From: Streptomyces sp. NBC_00620
Lineage (GTDB): Bacteria > Actinomycetota > Actinomycetes > Streptomycetales > Streptomycetaceae
Length of the DNA stretch: 64,000 nt
Assembly (NCBI RefSeq): GCF_026341825.1
Contig: NZ_JAPENY010000002.1
Location: forward strand, 1,459,001-1,523,000
Reading direction: 5' to 3'
Part shown: positions 44,447-53,227 of the stretch, in pieces
Layout: every line of letters starts with the position of its first letter
How positions within the stretch are numbered: the first letter of the stretch is position 1
Translations under genes and position numbers: made by a program
The notes under the pieces: model-generated
Told to the model about the DNA's origin: nothing
The model's database searches: none
What the model saw: only the letters and a program-made list of their open reading frames with translations

Positions 44447-45139
44447 GGCTTCGTTCTCCCTGACGGCGGGGCGGCGGGCGGTGCCGAGGACGCAGTACGA
44501 GGTGGGCAGCCGCGGCCCCTTCTCGGGCATCAACATGCGCCTGTACGGGCCCAGTTCGAATCCGGCGTCCCGCAGCGCGGCGATCGGGTCGCGGGCCAGA
44601 TGGCAGCCGCCGTTGAGCCGCGGCCACACCGTGCGGTCCAGGCCGCGCTGGGTGTACGTCATCGCGCGCCCGCCGCCCGTGCCGTGCTCGAAGAACCGCA
44701 GGGTGCCCCCGGGCCGCAGTACGCGTCGCAGTTCGGCCAGGGCTCGCGGCGCGTCGCGCACACTGCACAGCACCAGCGAGACCACCGCCGCGTCGAAGGC
44801 CTCGCTCTTGACCGGCAGTGCCTCCGCCGCGCCCGGCACCACGTCGACGGGTACCTCGGAGCGCAGGGCCGCCTCGACCGCCAACTGCCGCAGCAGCCGC
44901 TCGGGTTCGATGGCGACGACCTCGGAGACGGTGCTCGGATAGTGCGCGAAGTTCAGTCCGTTGCCCGCGCCGATCTCGATGACCCGCCCCGAAAGCCCGG
45001 CGAGCAGCCGGTCGCGTACGCCGCCCATGCCCATCCTGGTCTCGGCGGCCACGCCGATACGGGCGTAGTAGCGGGCGAAGAGGGGATGGTGCACGGTGTC
45101 CCGTGACACCTTGCCGGAGCTGGCGGAACGGAGCGGCAT
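44441..45139 (-). CDS. class I SAM-dependent methyltransferase
   Basis: A 232-residue methyltransferase. Motif I is VIEIGAGNGLNFAHYP near residue 52, the acidic loop is VVAIEPERLL, motif II/III is FDAAVVSLVLCSV, and the post-motif helix is LRRVLRPGGTLRFFEHG. It resembles phospholipid or small-molecule methyltransferases related to UbiE. Acceptor unknown. The ATG at 45139 has gggaggt upstream. It overlaps the toxin gene by 6 bp tail to tail. Confidence 0.85.
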   Translation of the reverse strand: MPLRSASSGKVSRDTVHHPLFARYYARIGVAAETRMGMGGVRDRLLAGLSGRVIEIGAGNGLNFAHYPSTVSEVVAIEPERLLRQLAVEAALRSEVPVDVVPGAAEALPVKSEAFDAAVVSLVLCSVRDAPRALAELRRVLRPGGTLRFFEHGTGGGRAMTYTQRGLDRTVWPRLNGGCHLARDPIAALRDAGFELGPYRRMLMPEKGPRLPTSYCVLGTARRPAVRENEAS

Positions 45140-45200
45140 GACGGACCTCCCGGGAGGACGGGCCTTACCGCGATTGTCCCCCGTACGGGTCCGTCGCACC

Positions 45201-45241
45201 CCCGCTGCGTGGTCCCGGCGGCGCCGGGACCACGCAGCGGG
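45201..45241 (-). terminator. strong hairpin downstream of the lipase gene
   Basis: An 18-bp perfect stem (CCCGCTGCGTGGTCCCGG and complement) with a 5-base loop, 13 bp after the lipase stop. It also insulates the methyltransferase start. Confidence 0.85.
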
Positions 45242-45253
45242 CGCTCCGGCGGG

Positions 45254-45940
45254 TCAGGCGATGAAGTCGCGCACCTGGGTGTAGACGCCGTAGTCGTTGT
45301 TCATGTCGGTGTGTGAGACGCAGCCGACCTCGACGTTCGTGGCACCACTGAGGATCGCGGTGGTGTCCGGGGTGAGGAGGTCGTCGCAGTTGGACCAGTA
45401 GCTGGCGTAGGACACGCTGCCCGGTGTCTCGTCACCGGAGTTGAGGGACGTCAGGAACGAGCTGCCGGTGTACATCTCCGCGCAGGAGGTGTAGAGCCAG
45501 GTGCACCAACTGGCGGTCGTGGTCCCGTGGTTCACCCCGGCGACCGACACGAAGTCGTCCACGTACGAGGTTCCCGAGAGGTTCTTGAGGTAGTAGCGCG
45601 AGCTGAGCGGGCCCATGGAGTGGGCGACCAGGTCCACCTTGGACGCGCCGGTGGCCGAGAGCACGCTCTGGATCTTGGCGGAGAGCTGCTGGGCGGTGGT
45701 GGCGTTCGACTGGCTCCAGCTGTACGACCACGCGTACAGCTCGGAAGAGGTGTAGCCGTCGGCCTTGAAGTCGGCGATCCAGTCGTCCCAGCTGCTCGCC
45801 GAACTGCTCAGTCCGTGCACGAAGATCACGGGGTTGTGGGTGGCGGCGTGAGCGGGAACCGCGGAGAGGGAGAGCGACAGAAGGAGCGCTGCGGCCACGG
45901 CGGAGAAGAACGTGGCGACGCGACGCATGCGGGGCTGCAT
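45254..45940 (-). CDS. secreted lipase/esterase
   Basis: A 228-residue exported alpha/beta-hydrolase. The signal peptide is RRVATFFSAVAAALLLSLSL with cleavage after AHA near residue 32. VIFVHGLSSSASSW gives the oxyanion site, and the nucleophile elbow is LVAHSMGPLSSRYYL (Ser about 108 in A-H-S-M-G). Candidate Asp and His lie in NCDDLLTPD and GCVSHTDM. Five cysteines could form disulfides. Perfect aggagg ribosome site before the ATG. It matches the Streptomyces lipase of the lipA-lipR type, with the divergent regulator gene 115 bp away. Confidence 0.88.
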   Translation of the reverse strand: MQPRMRRVATFFSAVAAALLLSLSLSAVPAHAATHNPVIFVHGLSSSASSWDDWIADFKADGYTSSELYAWSYSWSQSNATTAQQLSAKIQSVLSATGASKVDLVAHSMGPLSSRYYLKNLSGTSYVDDFVSVAGVNHGTTTASWCTWLYTSCAEMYTGSSFLTSLNSGDETPGSVSYASYWSNCDDLLTPDTTAILSGATNVEVGCVSHTDMNNDYGVYTQVRDFIA

Positions 45941-46019
45941 GGTGCCTCCTGATACGGGTGGGGTTTTCAGGAGTGTCAGCCGGGGTCTACGCGCGCCGCA
46001 TCGGTGTAATCGCCGGTCT

Positions 46020-46045
46020 TTACTTGCCAGTTAACTCGCCAGTAA
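46020..46045. promoter_or_regulatory. 26-bp dyad in the lipase/LuxR divergent promoter
   Basis: TTACT-N4-AGTTAACT-N4-AGTAA is symmetric about the central TTAA, within a 115-bp gap between divergent genes. It begins 80 bp before the lipase start and ends 10 bp before the first GTG of the LuxR gene, so it could control both. It is the best operator candidate for that regulator. Confidence 0.6.
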
Positions 46046-46055
46046 CGTCATTCAT

Positions 46056-48392
46056 GTGGTGACTCCGGTGAACCCCCCACCTATCCCGCCCGCTTCGCCA
46101 CCGTCGCTCACACACGCGTGGCAGCGCGCCGACCCAGCACAGCCCGGACTTCCCCCACAGTCCGGGCTGGGCCCCTCGCTCTCCGAAGGCGTACGCGTAC
46201 GGGTGCTGCGCGCCGCGCACGGCGACCGGCGCGCTGCCACGGAACTCGCCTCGGTACTGACCGAGCGTCAACTGACCGGCCTCGACCCGCTACCGGCCCA
46301 GCCGCCCGTACTTCTACGCGCGTACCGCCAGGAAGTCCGCGCCCTGCCCGACAGCACCCGCTTCCTCCTGCTCCTCGCGGCGGCCGACCAGCACCCGGTG
46401 GCCACCCACGCCTACCTGCGCGCCGTCACCGCGGCCGGGATCGACACCCGGCCTCTCGACGCCGCCGAGGCGGCCGGGCTCGCCCATGCCACCGCCGACG
46501 GGATCGTCTTCCGGGACCCGTGGACCCGGATCGCCGCGTACGAGACGGTCCGCCCGTCGGACCGGCGCGAGGTCCACCAGCTCCTTGCGCGCGTCCTGCG
46601 CGGTGAGGGTGAGGAGCCGCGCCGCGCCTGGCACCACGGCGCCGCCGCGCTCGGCCCCAGCCGCAGGCTGGCGGCGCGGCTCCGAGTGGCCGCGGACCGG
46701 GCACGCGACACGGGCGAACACGCCCTCGCCTGCGCCCTCGTGGAACGCGCCGCCGCACTCGCACCCGACCCGCACGACCGCGCACTCCTGCTCGCCCGCG
46801 CCGCCACCGACGCCTGGCACTCCGGCGACACCGACCGCGCCCGCCGCCTCGCCGCGGCCACCCCCGACGACGCCCTCAGCGGCCTCCTGGCCCTGCGTGC
46901 GGGCAACGCGACCGACGCGTTCGACGCGCTGCTCACGGCGGCGGTTCGCTGCGCGGGGGGCGCGCGGGGGGCCGACGGCACGGTCGACCGCGGTCCCGGT
47001 GCCCGGGGCGCTGCCGGTGCGTTGCTGGCGACCGAGGCCGAGGCCGGTCCGATCTCCGTCGGCGAGTTGCAGGCGGCCTCGGCTCGCCCGGAGACCGGCG
47101 CCGCCGTCCACCTGCTCGCCCGGGTCACCGAAGCCGCCATCTACACCGGCGACCTGCGGCGGTGCCGGGAGGCGGCGGCGGTCGCCGACCGGCTCGGGAT
47201 TGTGCCGCCCGGCACGCTGGGCGGGCTGGCCGCTGCCTTCGAGGGGCGCTACGAGGATGCGCGGGACGTGCTCGAGGCGGCGGCCGGGCGGTGCGGACCC
47301 GGTGGCGACCCCACTCTCCTCATCCACGCCGGAATCGCGGCGCTGATGCTCGGCGACCACACACGAGCGGCCTCCGCCACCGTGCGGGCCGCCGCCTCGG
47401 CCCGCGCCAGGGGCGAGACCGTGACCGTGCCGCAGGCGATGGAGTTCAGGGTGTACGCCGAGTTCTGGACCGGCCGTACCCGAGCCGCGGAGGCCGACAC
47501 CCTCGACGCCCTGCGCCAGGCGTACGCCACGGGTCAGGACAACGGGGCCTGCCATCTCCAGGCCGCCCTGGCCATGTTCGCCGCCCTCACCGGTGACGAG
47601 GAGGTGTGCCTGGAGCGCGCCGAGGCCGCCCGTACCTACGCCCTGGCCCGCGGGCTCGGACTCCCCGCCGCGCTGGCCCTGTTCGCGCTCGCCTTCCTGG
47701 ACCTCGGCGCCGGCCGCTTCGCCGCCTCCGCGGCCCGGCTGCGTGCCCTGGCCGGATTCGGCCCCGGGCACGGGCACCGCGCCATCCGCCACCTCGCCAC
47801 CCCGCTCTACGTCGAGGCGGCCGTCCGCAGTGGCGACACCCGCGTCGCCCGGGCCGCCCACGCCGACTACGACCGCTGGGCGCGCACGATCCGCAGCGCC
47901 GACGATCTGGCCCTCAGCGCCCGCTGCCAAGCCCTCCTCGCCTCCGGCCCCGAAGCCGTCGAGCACTACCGCACCGCCCTGGACCTGCACGCCTCCGGCA
48001 CCCGTGACTTCGAACGCGCCCGCACGGAGCTGCTGTTCGGCGGTGCGCTACGGCGGTTGCGGCGCCGCACGGAAGCGCGTGACCGGCTGCACAGTGCGCT
48101 CGAAGCGTTCGAGCACTTCGGGTCGCCGAAGTGCGCTGCGCAAGCTCGTGCCGAGCTCCGCGTCCTGGGGGAACCTGCCTCACCCGCGCGGGGAGTCGAC
48201 GATCTCGCCGCTCGCCTCACCGCTCAGCAGCTCATGGTGGCTCGCATGGCTGCGGAGGGGGCGACCAACCGGGAGATCGCTGCGCGGCTGCTGCTCAGTC
48301 CGCGCACGATCGATCACCATCTGCGGGGTGTCTTCGCGCGGTTGGGTATCCGGTCGCGGATCGAGTTGGTGCGGATGCTGGGGGAGGGGTGA
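46056..48392 (+). CDS. LuxR/LAL-type regulator lacking the ATPase domain (LipR-like)
   Basis: A 778-residue regulator with a C-terminal LuxR helix-turn-helix at about 715-775 (LTAQQLMVARMAAEGATNREIAARLLLS) and a long Ala-rich, TPR-like helical body. LAL activators such as LipR usually carry an N-terminal Walker A/B ATPase; no P-loop is visible, and the region starts at a sequence that normally follows it (RALPDSTRFLLLLAAADQHP). The start is GTG, with two alternatives in the next codons and no strong ribosome site, so it may be leaderless. Divergent from the lipase gene, its likely target. Confidence 0.82.
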   Translation: MVTPVNPPPIPPASPPSLTHAWQRADPAQPGLPPQSGLGPSLSEGVRVRVLRAAHGDRRAATELASVLTERQLTGLDPLPAQPPVLLRAYRQEVRALPDSTRFLLLLAAADQHPVATHAYLRAVTAAGIDTRPLDAAEAAGLAHATADGIVFRDPWTRIAAYETVRPSDRREVHQLLARVLRGEGEEPRRAWHHGAAALGPSRRLAARLRVAADRARDTGEHALACALVERAAALAPDPHDRALLLARAATDAWHSGDTDRARRLAAATPDDALSGLLALRAGNATDAFDALLTAAVRCAGGARGADGTVDRGPGARGAAGALLATEAEAGPISVGELQAASARPETGAAVHLLARVTEAAIYTGDLRRCREAAAVADRLGIVPPGTLGGLAAAFEGRYEDARDVLEAAAGRCGPGGDPTLLIHAGIAALMLGDHTRAASATVRAAASARARGETVTVPQAMEFRVYAEFWTGRTRAAEADTLDALRQAYATGQDNGACHLQAALAMFAALTGDEEVCLERAEAARTYALARGLGLPAALALFALAFLDLGAGRFAASAARLRALAGFGPGHGHRAIRHLATPLYVEAAVRSGDTRVARAAHADYDRWARTIRSADDLALSARCQALLASGPEAVEHYRTALDLHASGTRDFERARTELLFGGALRRLRRRTEARDRLHSALEAFEHFGSPKCAAQARAELRVLGEPASPARGVDDLAARLTAQQLMVARMAAEGATNREIAARLLLSPRTIDHHLRGVFARLGIRSRIELVRMLGEG

Positions 48393-48410
48393 CTGGTGTG
48401 GTTCCTTGGC

Positions 48411-48463
48411 TGCGGGCTCGTCGTGGCTGGTCGCGCAGTTCCCCGCGCCCCTTAGGGGGCGCA
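48411..48463 (-). repeat. dispersed Streptomyces intergenic repeat, type A (inverted copy)
   Basis: The reverse complement of the 18899-18960 element: GGCTGGTCGCGCAGTTCCCC then the hairpin GCGCCCC-TTA-GGGGGCGC. It lies between convergent LuxR and bioD genes and provides the bioD stop codon and last residues, so it probably inserted into or next to the old gene end. Confidence 0.7.
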
Positions 48464-49168
48464 CTCGGCGTTGAAAGTGGCGGCGTCCCAGCTTCCGCCC
48501 AGCCTTGGTGCCAGCCAACTCTGTGCCCCTGTACGGAAGTCAGCGGGATCAAGTACACCCGAGCCCTCTGGCACGGCCCCGAGCAGCGGAGCCCCCGCCG
48601 CCACCGGAAGGTCGGCGAGGTTGCAACGGGATGCCAGGTCGGGCTTGTTGGGCCAGCTTCCGATGAGGACTCCGGCGAAGTCCAGGCCCCGGGCGCGTAG
48701 TTCACGTGCCGTCAGTTCTGTCGTGTTCAGGGTGCCCAGGCCTGCCGGAGCGACCACCAGCACCGGCGCGTTCAACAGCCGTGCCGCGTCTGCCAGTGTT
48801 CCGCCCTCGTCGTCGAACCGGACGAGCAGCCCGCCCGCCCCCTCGACGAGGACCACATCGTGCTCGGTGGCCAGCTTGGCCGCCGCCTCCGCCACCTCGT
48901 GGGGCCGTACCGGTGCGAGAGAGGCCCGCCGAGCCGCCGTAGCGGGCGCCAACGGCTCGGGATACCGGGCGAGTTCGAGCGTGGTCACGGCGCCCGCGAG
49001 CCGGGCCACCTCGTCGGCGTCGCCGCGCTCGTCCGGACGTACGCCGGTCTGCGCGGGCTTGAGCACGGCCACGGACCGCCCGGCCGCGAGGGCCGTGGCG
49101 GCGACGGCGGCCGTGGCGATCGTCTTGCCGACCTCCGTGCCCGTCCCCGTGATCACCAGGATCTCCAT
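48452..49168 (-). CDS. bioD: dethiobiotin synthetase
   Basis: A 238-residue ATP-dependent carboxylase that closes the ureido ring of dethiobiotin from DAPA and CO2. The P-loop GTGTEVGKT is at about residues 8-16, with KPAQTGV and the VEGAGGLLV segment completing the active site. The ATG at 49168 is one base after the bioA stop. It is the last gene of bioB-bioA-bioD. Its final codons come from a dispersed repeat. Confidence 0.95.
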   Translation of the reverse strand: MEILVITGTGTEVGKTIATAAVAATALAAGRSVAVLKPAQTGVRPDERGDADEVARLAGAVTTLELARYPEPLAPATAARRASLAPVRPHEVAEAAAKLATEHDVVLVEGAGGLLVRFDDEGGTLADAARLLNAPVLVVAPAGLGTLNTTELTARELRARGLDFAGVLIGSWPNKPDLASRCNLADLPVAAGAPLLGAVPEGSGVLDPADFRTGAQSWLAPRLGGSWDAATFNAECAP

Positions 49169-49169
49169 G

Positions 49170-50462
49170 TCACCCTTCCTGTGCCGCAGCGCACACGGCG
49201 CGCGTGATCCGTACCAGGTCCGCGTCACCGGTCACGTACGGCGGCATCGTGTAGACGAGGTCGCGGAAGGGCCGCAGCCAGACCCCCTCGCGTACGGCGG
49301 CTCGTGTCGCCGCCCGCATGTCCACCTCGTGGTCGAGCTGGACGACGCCGATCGCCCCCAGGACACGTACGTCCCGGACGCCAGGCAGCTCAAGGGCGGG
49401 CTCCAGGCCCTCGCGCAGCCCCGCCTCGATCCGCTTCACCTCGGTCCGCCAGTCCTGCCCGAGCAGCAGGTCGATCGAGGCGCAGGCGACGGCGGCCGCC
49501 AGCGGATTGCCCATGAAAGTGGGCCCGTGGGCGAGCACCGGGACCTCGCCCCGCGAGATCCCGTCGGCGACCCGCGAGGTACACAGCGTCGCCGCCATCG
49601 TCATATAGCCGCCGGTCAGCGCCTTGCCGACGCACATCACGTCGGGCGTCACGCCCGCGTGCTCCGCCGCGAACAGCGTGCCCGTGCGCCCGAAGCCGGT
49701 CGCGATCTCGTCGAAGACGAGCAGCACGTCGTGCGCGTCGCACGCCTCGCGCAGCACCCGCAGATACGTGGGGGAGTGGAACCGCATCCCGCCCGCGCCC
49801 TGCACCACCGGCTCGACGATCACCGCGGCCAGTTCATCGGCGTGCCGCTCGATGAGCGAGCGCAGCTGATCCGCGTACGACTCCTCGTACCCGTCGGGCG
49901 GAGCCTCCGCGAAGATCTGCCGCGGCAGCACGCCCTGCCACAGCTCGTGCATCCCGCCCTCGGGGTCGCACACCGACATCGGCTGCCAGGTGTCCCCGTG
50001 GTACCCGCCGCGCCAGGTCAGCAGGCGCTGCTTGGCGGGGCGGCCGAGCGAGCGCCAGTGCTGGAGGCACATCTTGACGGCGACCTCGACCGAGACCGAA
50101 CCGGAGTCGGCGAGGAAGACGTGCTCAAGACCCTCGGGTGAGATGTCGACAAGGCGCTTCGCCAGCCGTACGGCGGGCTCGTGGGTGAGCCCGCCGAACA
50201 TGACATGGCTCATGCGTTCCAGCTGGCCGCGCACCGCGTCGTTGAGCACCGGGTGGTTGTAGCCGTGAATGGCCGACCACCAGGACGACATGCCGTCGAC
50301 CAGCTCGCCCGAACCGTCCGCCATCCGCAGCCGCACCCCGCTCGCCGACTCCACGACGAGCGGTTCCTGCCGGCCGGGCATCGGCCCGTACGGATGCCAC
50401 ACATGCCGCCGGTCGAGATCGAGCAGCTCGCGCATGGACCCGGGCACGGGCAGGTCAGGCAT
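49170..50462 (-). CDS. bioA: adenosylmethionine-8-amino-7-oxononanoate aminotransferase
   Basis: A 430-residue class III aminotransferase that makes DAPA using SAM as amino donor. DGMSSWWSAIHGYNHP near 56-71 and WRGGYHGDTWQPMSV are typical of BioA; DEIATGFGRTG holds the PLP-contacting Asp; and Lys280 in CVGKALTGGYM is the Schiff-base lysine. Its ATG lies inside the end of bioB (8-bp overlap, ATGCCTGA), a sign of translational coupling. Confidence 0.95.
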   Translation of the reverse strand: MPDLPVPGSMRELLDLDRRHVWHPYGPMPGRQEPLVVESASGVRLRMADGSGELVDGMSSWWSAIHGYNHPVLNDAVRGQLERMSHVMFGGLTHEPAVRLAKRLVDISPEGLEHVFLADSGSVSVEVAVKMCLQHWRSLGRPAKQRLLTWRGGYHGDTWQPMSVCDPEGGMHELWQGVLPRQIFAEAPPDGYEESYADQLRSLIERHADELAAVIVEPVVQGAGGMRFHSPTYLRVLREACDAHDVLLVFDEIATGFGRTGTLFAAEHAGVTPDVMCVGKALTGGYMTMAATLCTSRVADGISRGEVPVLAHGPTFMGNPLAAAVACASIDLLLGQDWRTEVKRIEAGLREGLEPALELPGVRDVRVLGAIGVVQLDHEVDMRAATRAAVREGVWLRPFRDLVYTMPPYVTGDADLVRITRAVCAAAQEG

Positions 50463-51630
50463 TGGGCGCGAGATCCGTTCCGGCACCCCGGCGGCGTACG
50501 GTCACCAGGTCCGTACGAGCCTCAGCAGGCGTTTCCACGGAAGCCGAACCTGCAGCGGCAACGGGAGTGGAAGCGGAACCGCACCCGCCGCCGCCCTCGT
50601 GCGAGCCGCAGCCCCCGCCCTCCGGCACCCGGTGCTCCGGGAGCGTCACCTCGCCCGCGCCCTCCACCTCGAACCCCGCGTCCGCGATCATGTCCAGGTC
50701 TGCCTTGCCTGCCTGGCCCTCGCTGGTGAGGTAGTCGCCGAGGAAGATCGAGTTGGCGAGGTGCAGGGCGAGGGGCTGCATCGTGCGGAGATGGACCTCG
50801 CGGCCGCCCGCGATGCGGACCTCGGCGTCCGGGCAGACGAACCGGACCATCGCCAGGATCCGCAGACACCGCTGAGGCGTCAGATTCCACTCCTTGGCGA
50901 GCGGGGTGCCCTCGAAGGGGATCAGGAAGTTCACCGGAACGGAGTCGGGGTCGAGCGCGCGGAGCGCGAAGACGACGTCGATCAGGTCCTCGTCGCTCTC
51001 GCCCATGCCGGCGATCAGACCGGAGCAGGCGGACAGGCCGGCCGCGTGCGCCTTCTGGACGGTGTCCACCCGGTCGGCGTACGTGTGCGTGGTCGTGATG
51101 TCCCCGTACGTCCCCTCGGACGTGTTCAGGTTGTGGTTGTACGCGTCCGCGCCCGCCTCGCGCAGCCGCTCCGCCTGGCCGTCGTTGAGCAGGCCGAGGC
51201 AGGCGCACACCTCGACGTTCTCGTTCTCGTCCTTGATCGCCTTGATGGTGTCGGAGACCCGGTCCACGTCACGGTCCGTCGGACCACGTCCGCTGGCCAC
51301 CAGGCAGACCCGCTTGGCGCCCCCGGCCAGGCCCGCCGCCGCTGCCTTGGAAGCCTCCTCAGGCTTGAGCCAGGTGTACTTGAGGATCCCGGCCTTCGAC
51401 CCCAGCCGCTGCGAGCAGTACGAGCAGTCCTCGGGACACAGGCCCGACTTGAGATTGACGAGATAGTTGAGTTTCACCCGTCGGCCGAACCAGTGGCGCC
51501 GCACCTTTCCGGCCGCGGCCACCACGTCGACCACATCGTCGTCGGAGGTGGCCAGCACGGCCAGAGCTTCTTCGCGGGTCGGCAGCTCGCGCCGAAGCCC
51601 CTTGTCCACCAGCGTGTTCAGCAGGTCCAT
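50455..51630 (-). CDS. bioB: biotin synthase with Gly/Cys-rich tail
   Basis: A 391-residue radical-SAM enzyme that inserts sulfur into dethiobiotin. The 4Fe-4S motif CPEDCSYC has cysteines at 65, 69 and 72, followed by the auxiliary-cluster region (VCLVASGRGP, CACLGLL). Beyond the usual end (about residue 330) stands a tail of about 60 residues with two GGGCGS units and a His between them, ending in a Ser/Ala/Thr-rich stretch. The ATG at 51630 gives MDLLNTLVDKGLRRE. First gene of bioBAD. Confidence 0.93.
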   Translation of the reverse strand: MDLLNTLVDKGLRRELPTREEALAVLATSDDDVVDVVAAAGKVRRHWFGRRVKLNYLVNLKSGLCPEDCSYCSQRLGSKAGILKYTWLKPEEASKAAAAGLAGGAKRVCLVASGRGPTDRDVDRVSDTIKAIKDENENVEVCACLGLLNDGQAERLREAGADAYNHNLNTSEGTYGDITTTHTYADRVDTVQKAHAAGLSACSGLIAGMGESDEDLIDVVFALRALDPDSVPVNFLIPFEGTPLAKEWNLTPQRCLRILAMVRFVCPDAEVRIAGGREVHLRTMQPLALHLANSIFLGDYLTSEGQAGKADLDMIADAGFEVEGAGEVTLPEHRVPEGGGCGSHEGGGGCGSASTPVAAAGSASVETPAEARTDLVTVRRRGAGTDLAPNA

Positions 51631-51761
51631 GAGGTCCGATCCTGGCGTATACGACCGCTTGCGGCCAAGGAGAGTTTGTACAAGAGAGACGGTTCGACGT
51701 GTGGGTATTGCCACATCCTGGGTGGCTGGGCCGCCCGCTAGGGTCTGTGCACTGCCTACAA

Positions 51762-51796
51762 AAACCAGTGCTTGCGCCGGCGGCGGAAACCAGTGC
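51762..51796. promoter_or_regulatory. 10-nt direct repeat in the bioB/bioF divergent promoter
   Basis: AAACCAGTGC occurs twice (51762-51771 and 51787-51796), 25 bp apart, in the 215-bp gap between bioB and bioF. It may be a regulator site serving both promoters. No match to the actinobacterial BioQ site was seen. Confidence 0.35.
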
Positions 51797-51845
51797 CGCA
51801 CGAGCACCGCCCGCCCCACACTAGTAACTACGGTCTGGAGGACCC

Positions 51846-52970
51846 ATGGCGTTCGGCTGGATCGACGAGCAGGCGCAGGCGCGCCGCCGGGCCGGACTCG
51901 TACGCACCCTGCGCCCGCGCCCCGCCGACTCCCCGCTCCTCGATCTCGCGAGCAACGACTACCTCGGTCTCGCCCGCCATCCGGAGATCACCGAGGCCGC
52001 CGCGGCAGCCGCGAGAACGTGGGGCGGCGGTGCCACCGGTTCCCGGCTCGTCACCGGCACCACCGAACTGCACGGCGAACTCGAACGCGAGCTGGCAGGC
52101 TTCTGCGGCTTCGAGTCCGCGCTCGTCTTCTCCTCCGGGTACGCGGCCAACCTCGCCGCCGTCACCGCGCTCGCGCCGCACGGCTCCCTCGTCGTCTCGG
52201 ACGCGGGCAACCACGCCTCGCTGATCGACGGCTGCCGGCTGGCCCGGGGCACCACACAGGTCGTGGCGCACGCCGACCCCGACGCCGTGCGTAAGGCGCT
52301 CAGCACCCACCGGGGGCCCGCCGTCGCCGTCTCCGACACGGTGTTCTCGGTGGACGGGGACGCGGCGCCGCTGGCCGGCCTCGCCACCGCCTGCCGGGAG
52401 TTCGGCGCCGGGATCGTCGTCGACGACGCCCATGGGCTCGGCGTCCTCGGCGACGGCGGCCGGGGCGCTCCGCACGCTGCGGGCCTCGCGGGCGCCCCGG
52501 ACGTCGTGGTGACGGTCACGCTGTCCAAGTCGCTGGGCAGCCAGGGTGGTGCCGTCCTCGGGCCCGCTCCGGTCATCGACCACCTGGTCAACGCGGCGCG
52601 CACGTTCATCTTCGACACCGGTCTCGCGCCCGCGGCGGCGGGCGCGGCCCTCGCGGCGCTGCGGCTGTTGCGCCGCGAACCGGAGCGTGCCGCACGGGCC
52701 CGCGCGGTGGCCACGGCGCTGCACAGCCGTCTGACGGCCGAGGGCCTGGAGGCGGTACGGCCGGACGCCGCCGTCGTCTCCGTGCGCGCGCCGTCCCCCG
52801 AACGGGCCGTGCGGTGGGCCGCCGACTGCCGAGAGGCGGGACTCGCCGTCGGCTGCTTCCGCCCGCCGTCCGTGCCCGACGGCATCTCCCGGCTGAGGCT
52901 GACCGCTCGCGCGGACCTCACCGACGCGCAGATCGAGCACGCGGTGCGGGTGATCAGCGCAACCCGGTGA
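51846..52970 (+). CDS. bioF: 8-amino-7-oxononanoate synthase
   Basis: A 374-residue alpha-oxoamine synthase that condenses pimeloyl-CoA/ACP with alanine. SNDYLGLARHP and GSRLVTGTTELHGELE near 60-80 are substrate-binding, DDAHGLGVLG holds the PLP-contacting Asp and His, and Lys228 in TLSKSLGSQGG binds PLP. Strong ggaggacc ribosome site. Divergent from bioBAD; together they encode all late biotin steps. No bioC or bioH is in the window, so the pimeloyl precursor arises elsewhere. Confidence 0.95.
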   Translation: MAFGWIDEQAQARRRAGLVRTLRPRPADSPLLDLASNDYLGLARHPEITEAAAAAARTWGGGATGSRLVTGTTELHGELERELAGFCGFESALVFSSGYAANLAAVTALAPHGSLVVSDAGNHASLIDGCRLARGTTQVVAHADPDAVRKALSTHRGPAVAVSDTVFSVDGDAAPLAGLATACREFGAGIVVDDAHGLGVLGDGGRGAPHAAGLAGAPDVVVTVTLSKSLGSQGGAVLGPAPVIDHLVNAARTFIFDTGLAPAAAGAALAALRLLRREPERAARARAVATALHSRLTAEGLEAVRPDAAVVSVRAPSPERAVRWAADCREAGLAVGCFRPPSVPDGISRLRLTARADLTDAQIEHAVRVISATR

Positions 52971-52993
52971 TGCTCAGTCCCGTCCGATGACGC

Positions 52994-53218
52994 TCAGCTC
53001 AGTCCGGCGATAAAACCCTCCCAGGTGGCAGGGGCGAACAGCAGGGCGGGGCCTGCGGTGTTCTTGGAATCGCGGACGGCCACGAGTCCGGACCAGGGTC
53101 CTGGACCCGGCCGGGCCGTCTCGACGCAATTGTTCATTCCCGTACTCCGGCTGCTGCGCAGCCAGCGCGCGTCGTGCAGCGAAGTACTGGAAGGTACGTA
53201 CCGAGGCAGTGCAGACAT
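52994..53218 (-). CDS. DUF397 small protein
   Basis: A 74-residue DUF397 protein with the family marks ARWLRSSRST, NNCVETA, VAVRDSKNTAGPALLFAPATWEGFI. It starts 9 bp after the XRE regulator stop. DUF397 proteins are numerous in Streptomyces, almost always beside a DUF5753 XRE regulator, and some affect development or antibiotic output; here it probably modulates its neighbour. Confidence 0.88.
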   Translation of the reverse strand: MSALPRYVPSSTSLHDARWLRSSRSTGMNNCVETARPGPGPWSGLVAVRDSKNTAGPALLFAPATWEGFIAGLS

Positions 53219-53227
53219 GGTGCCTCC

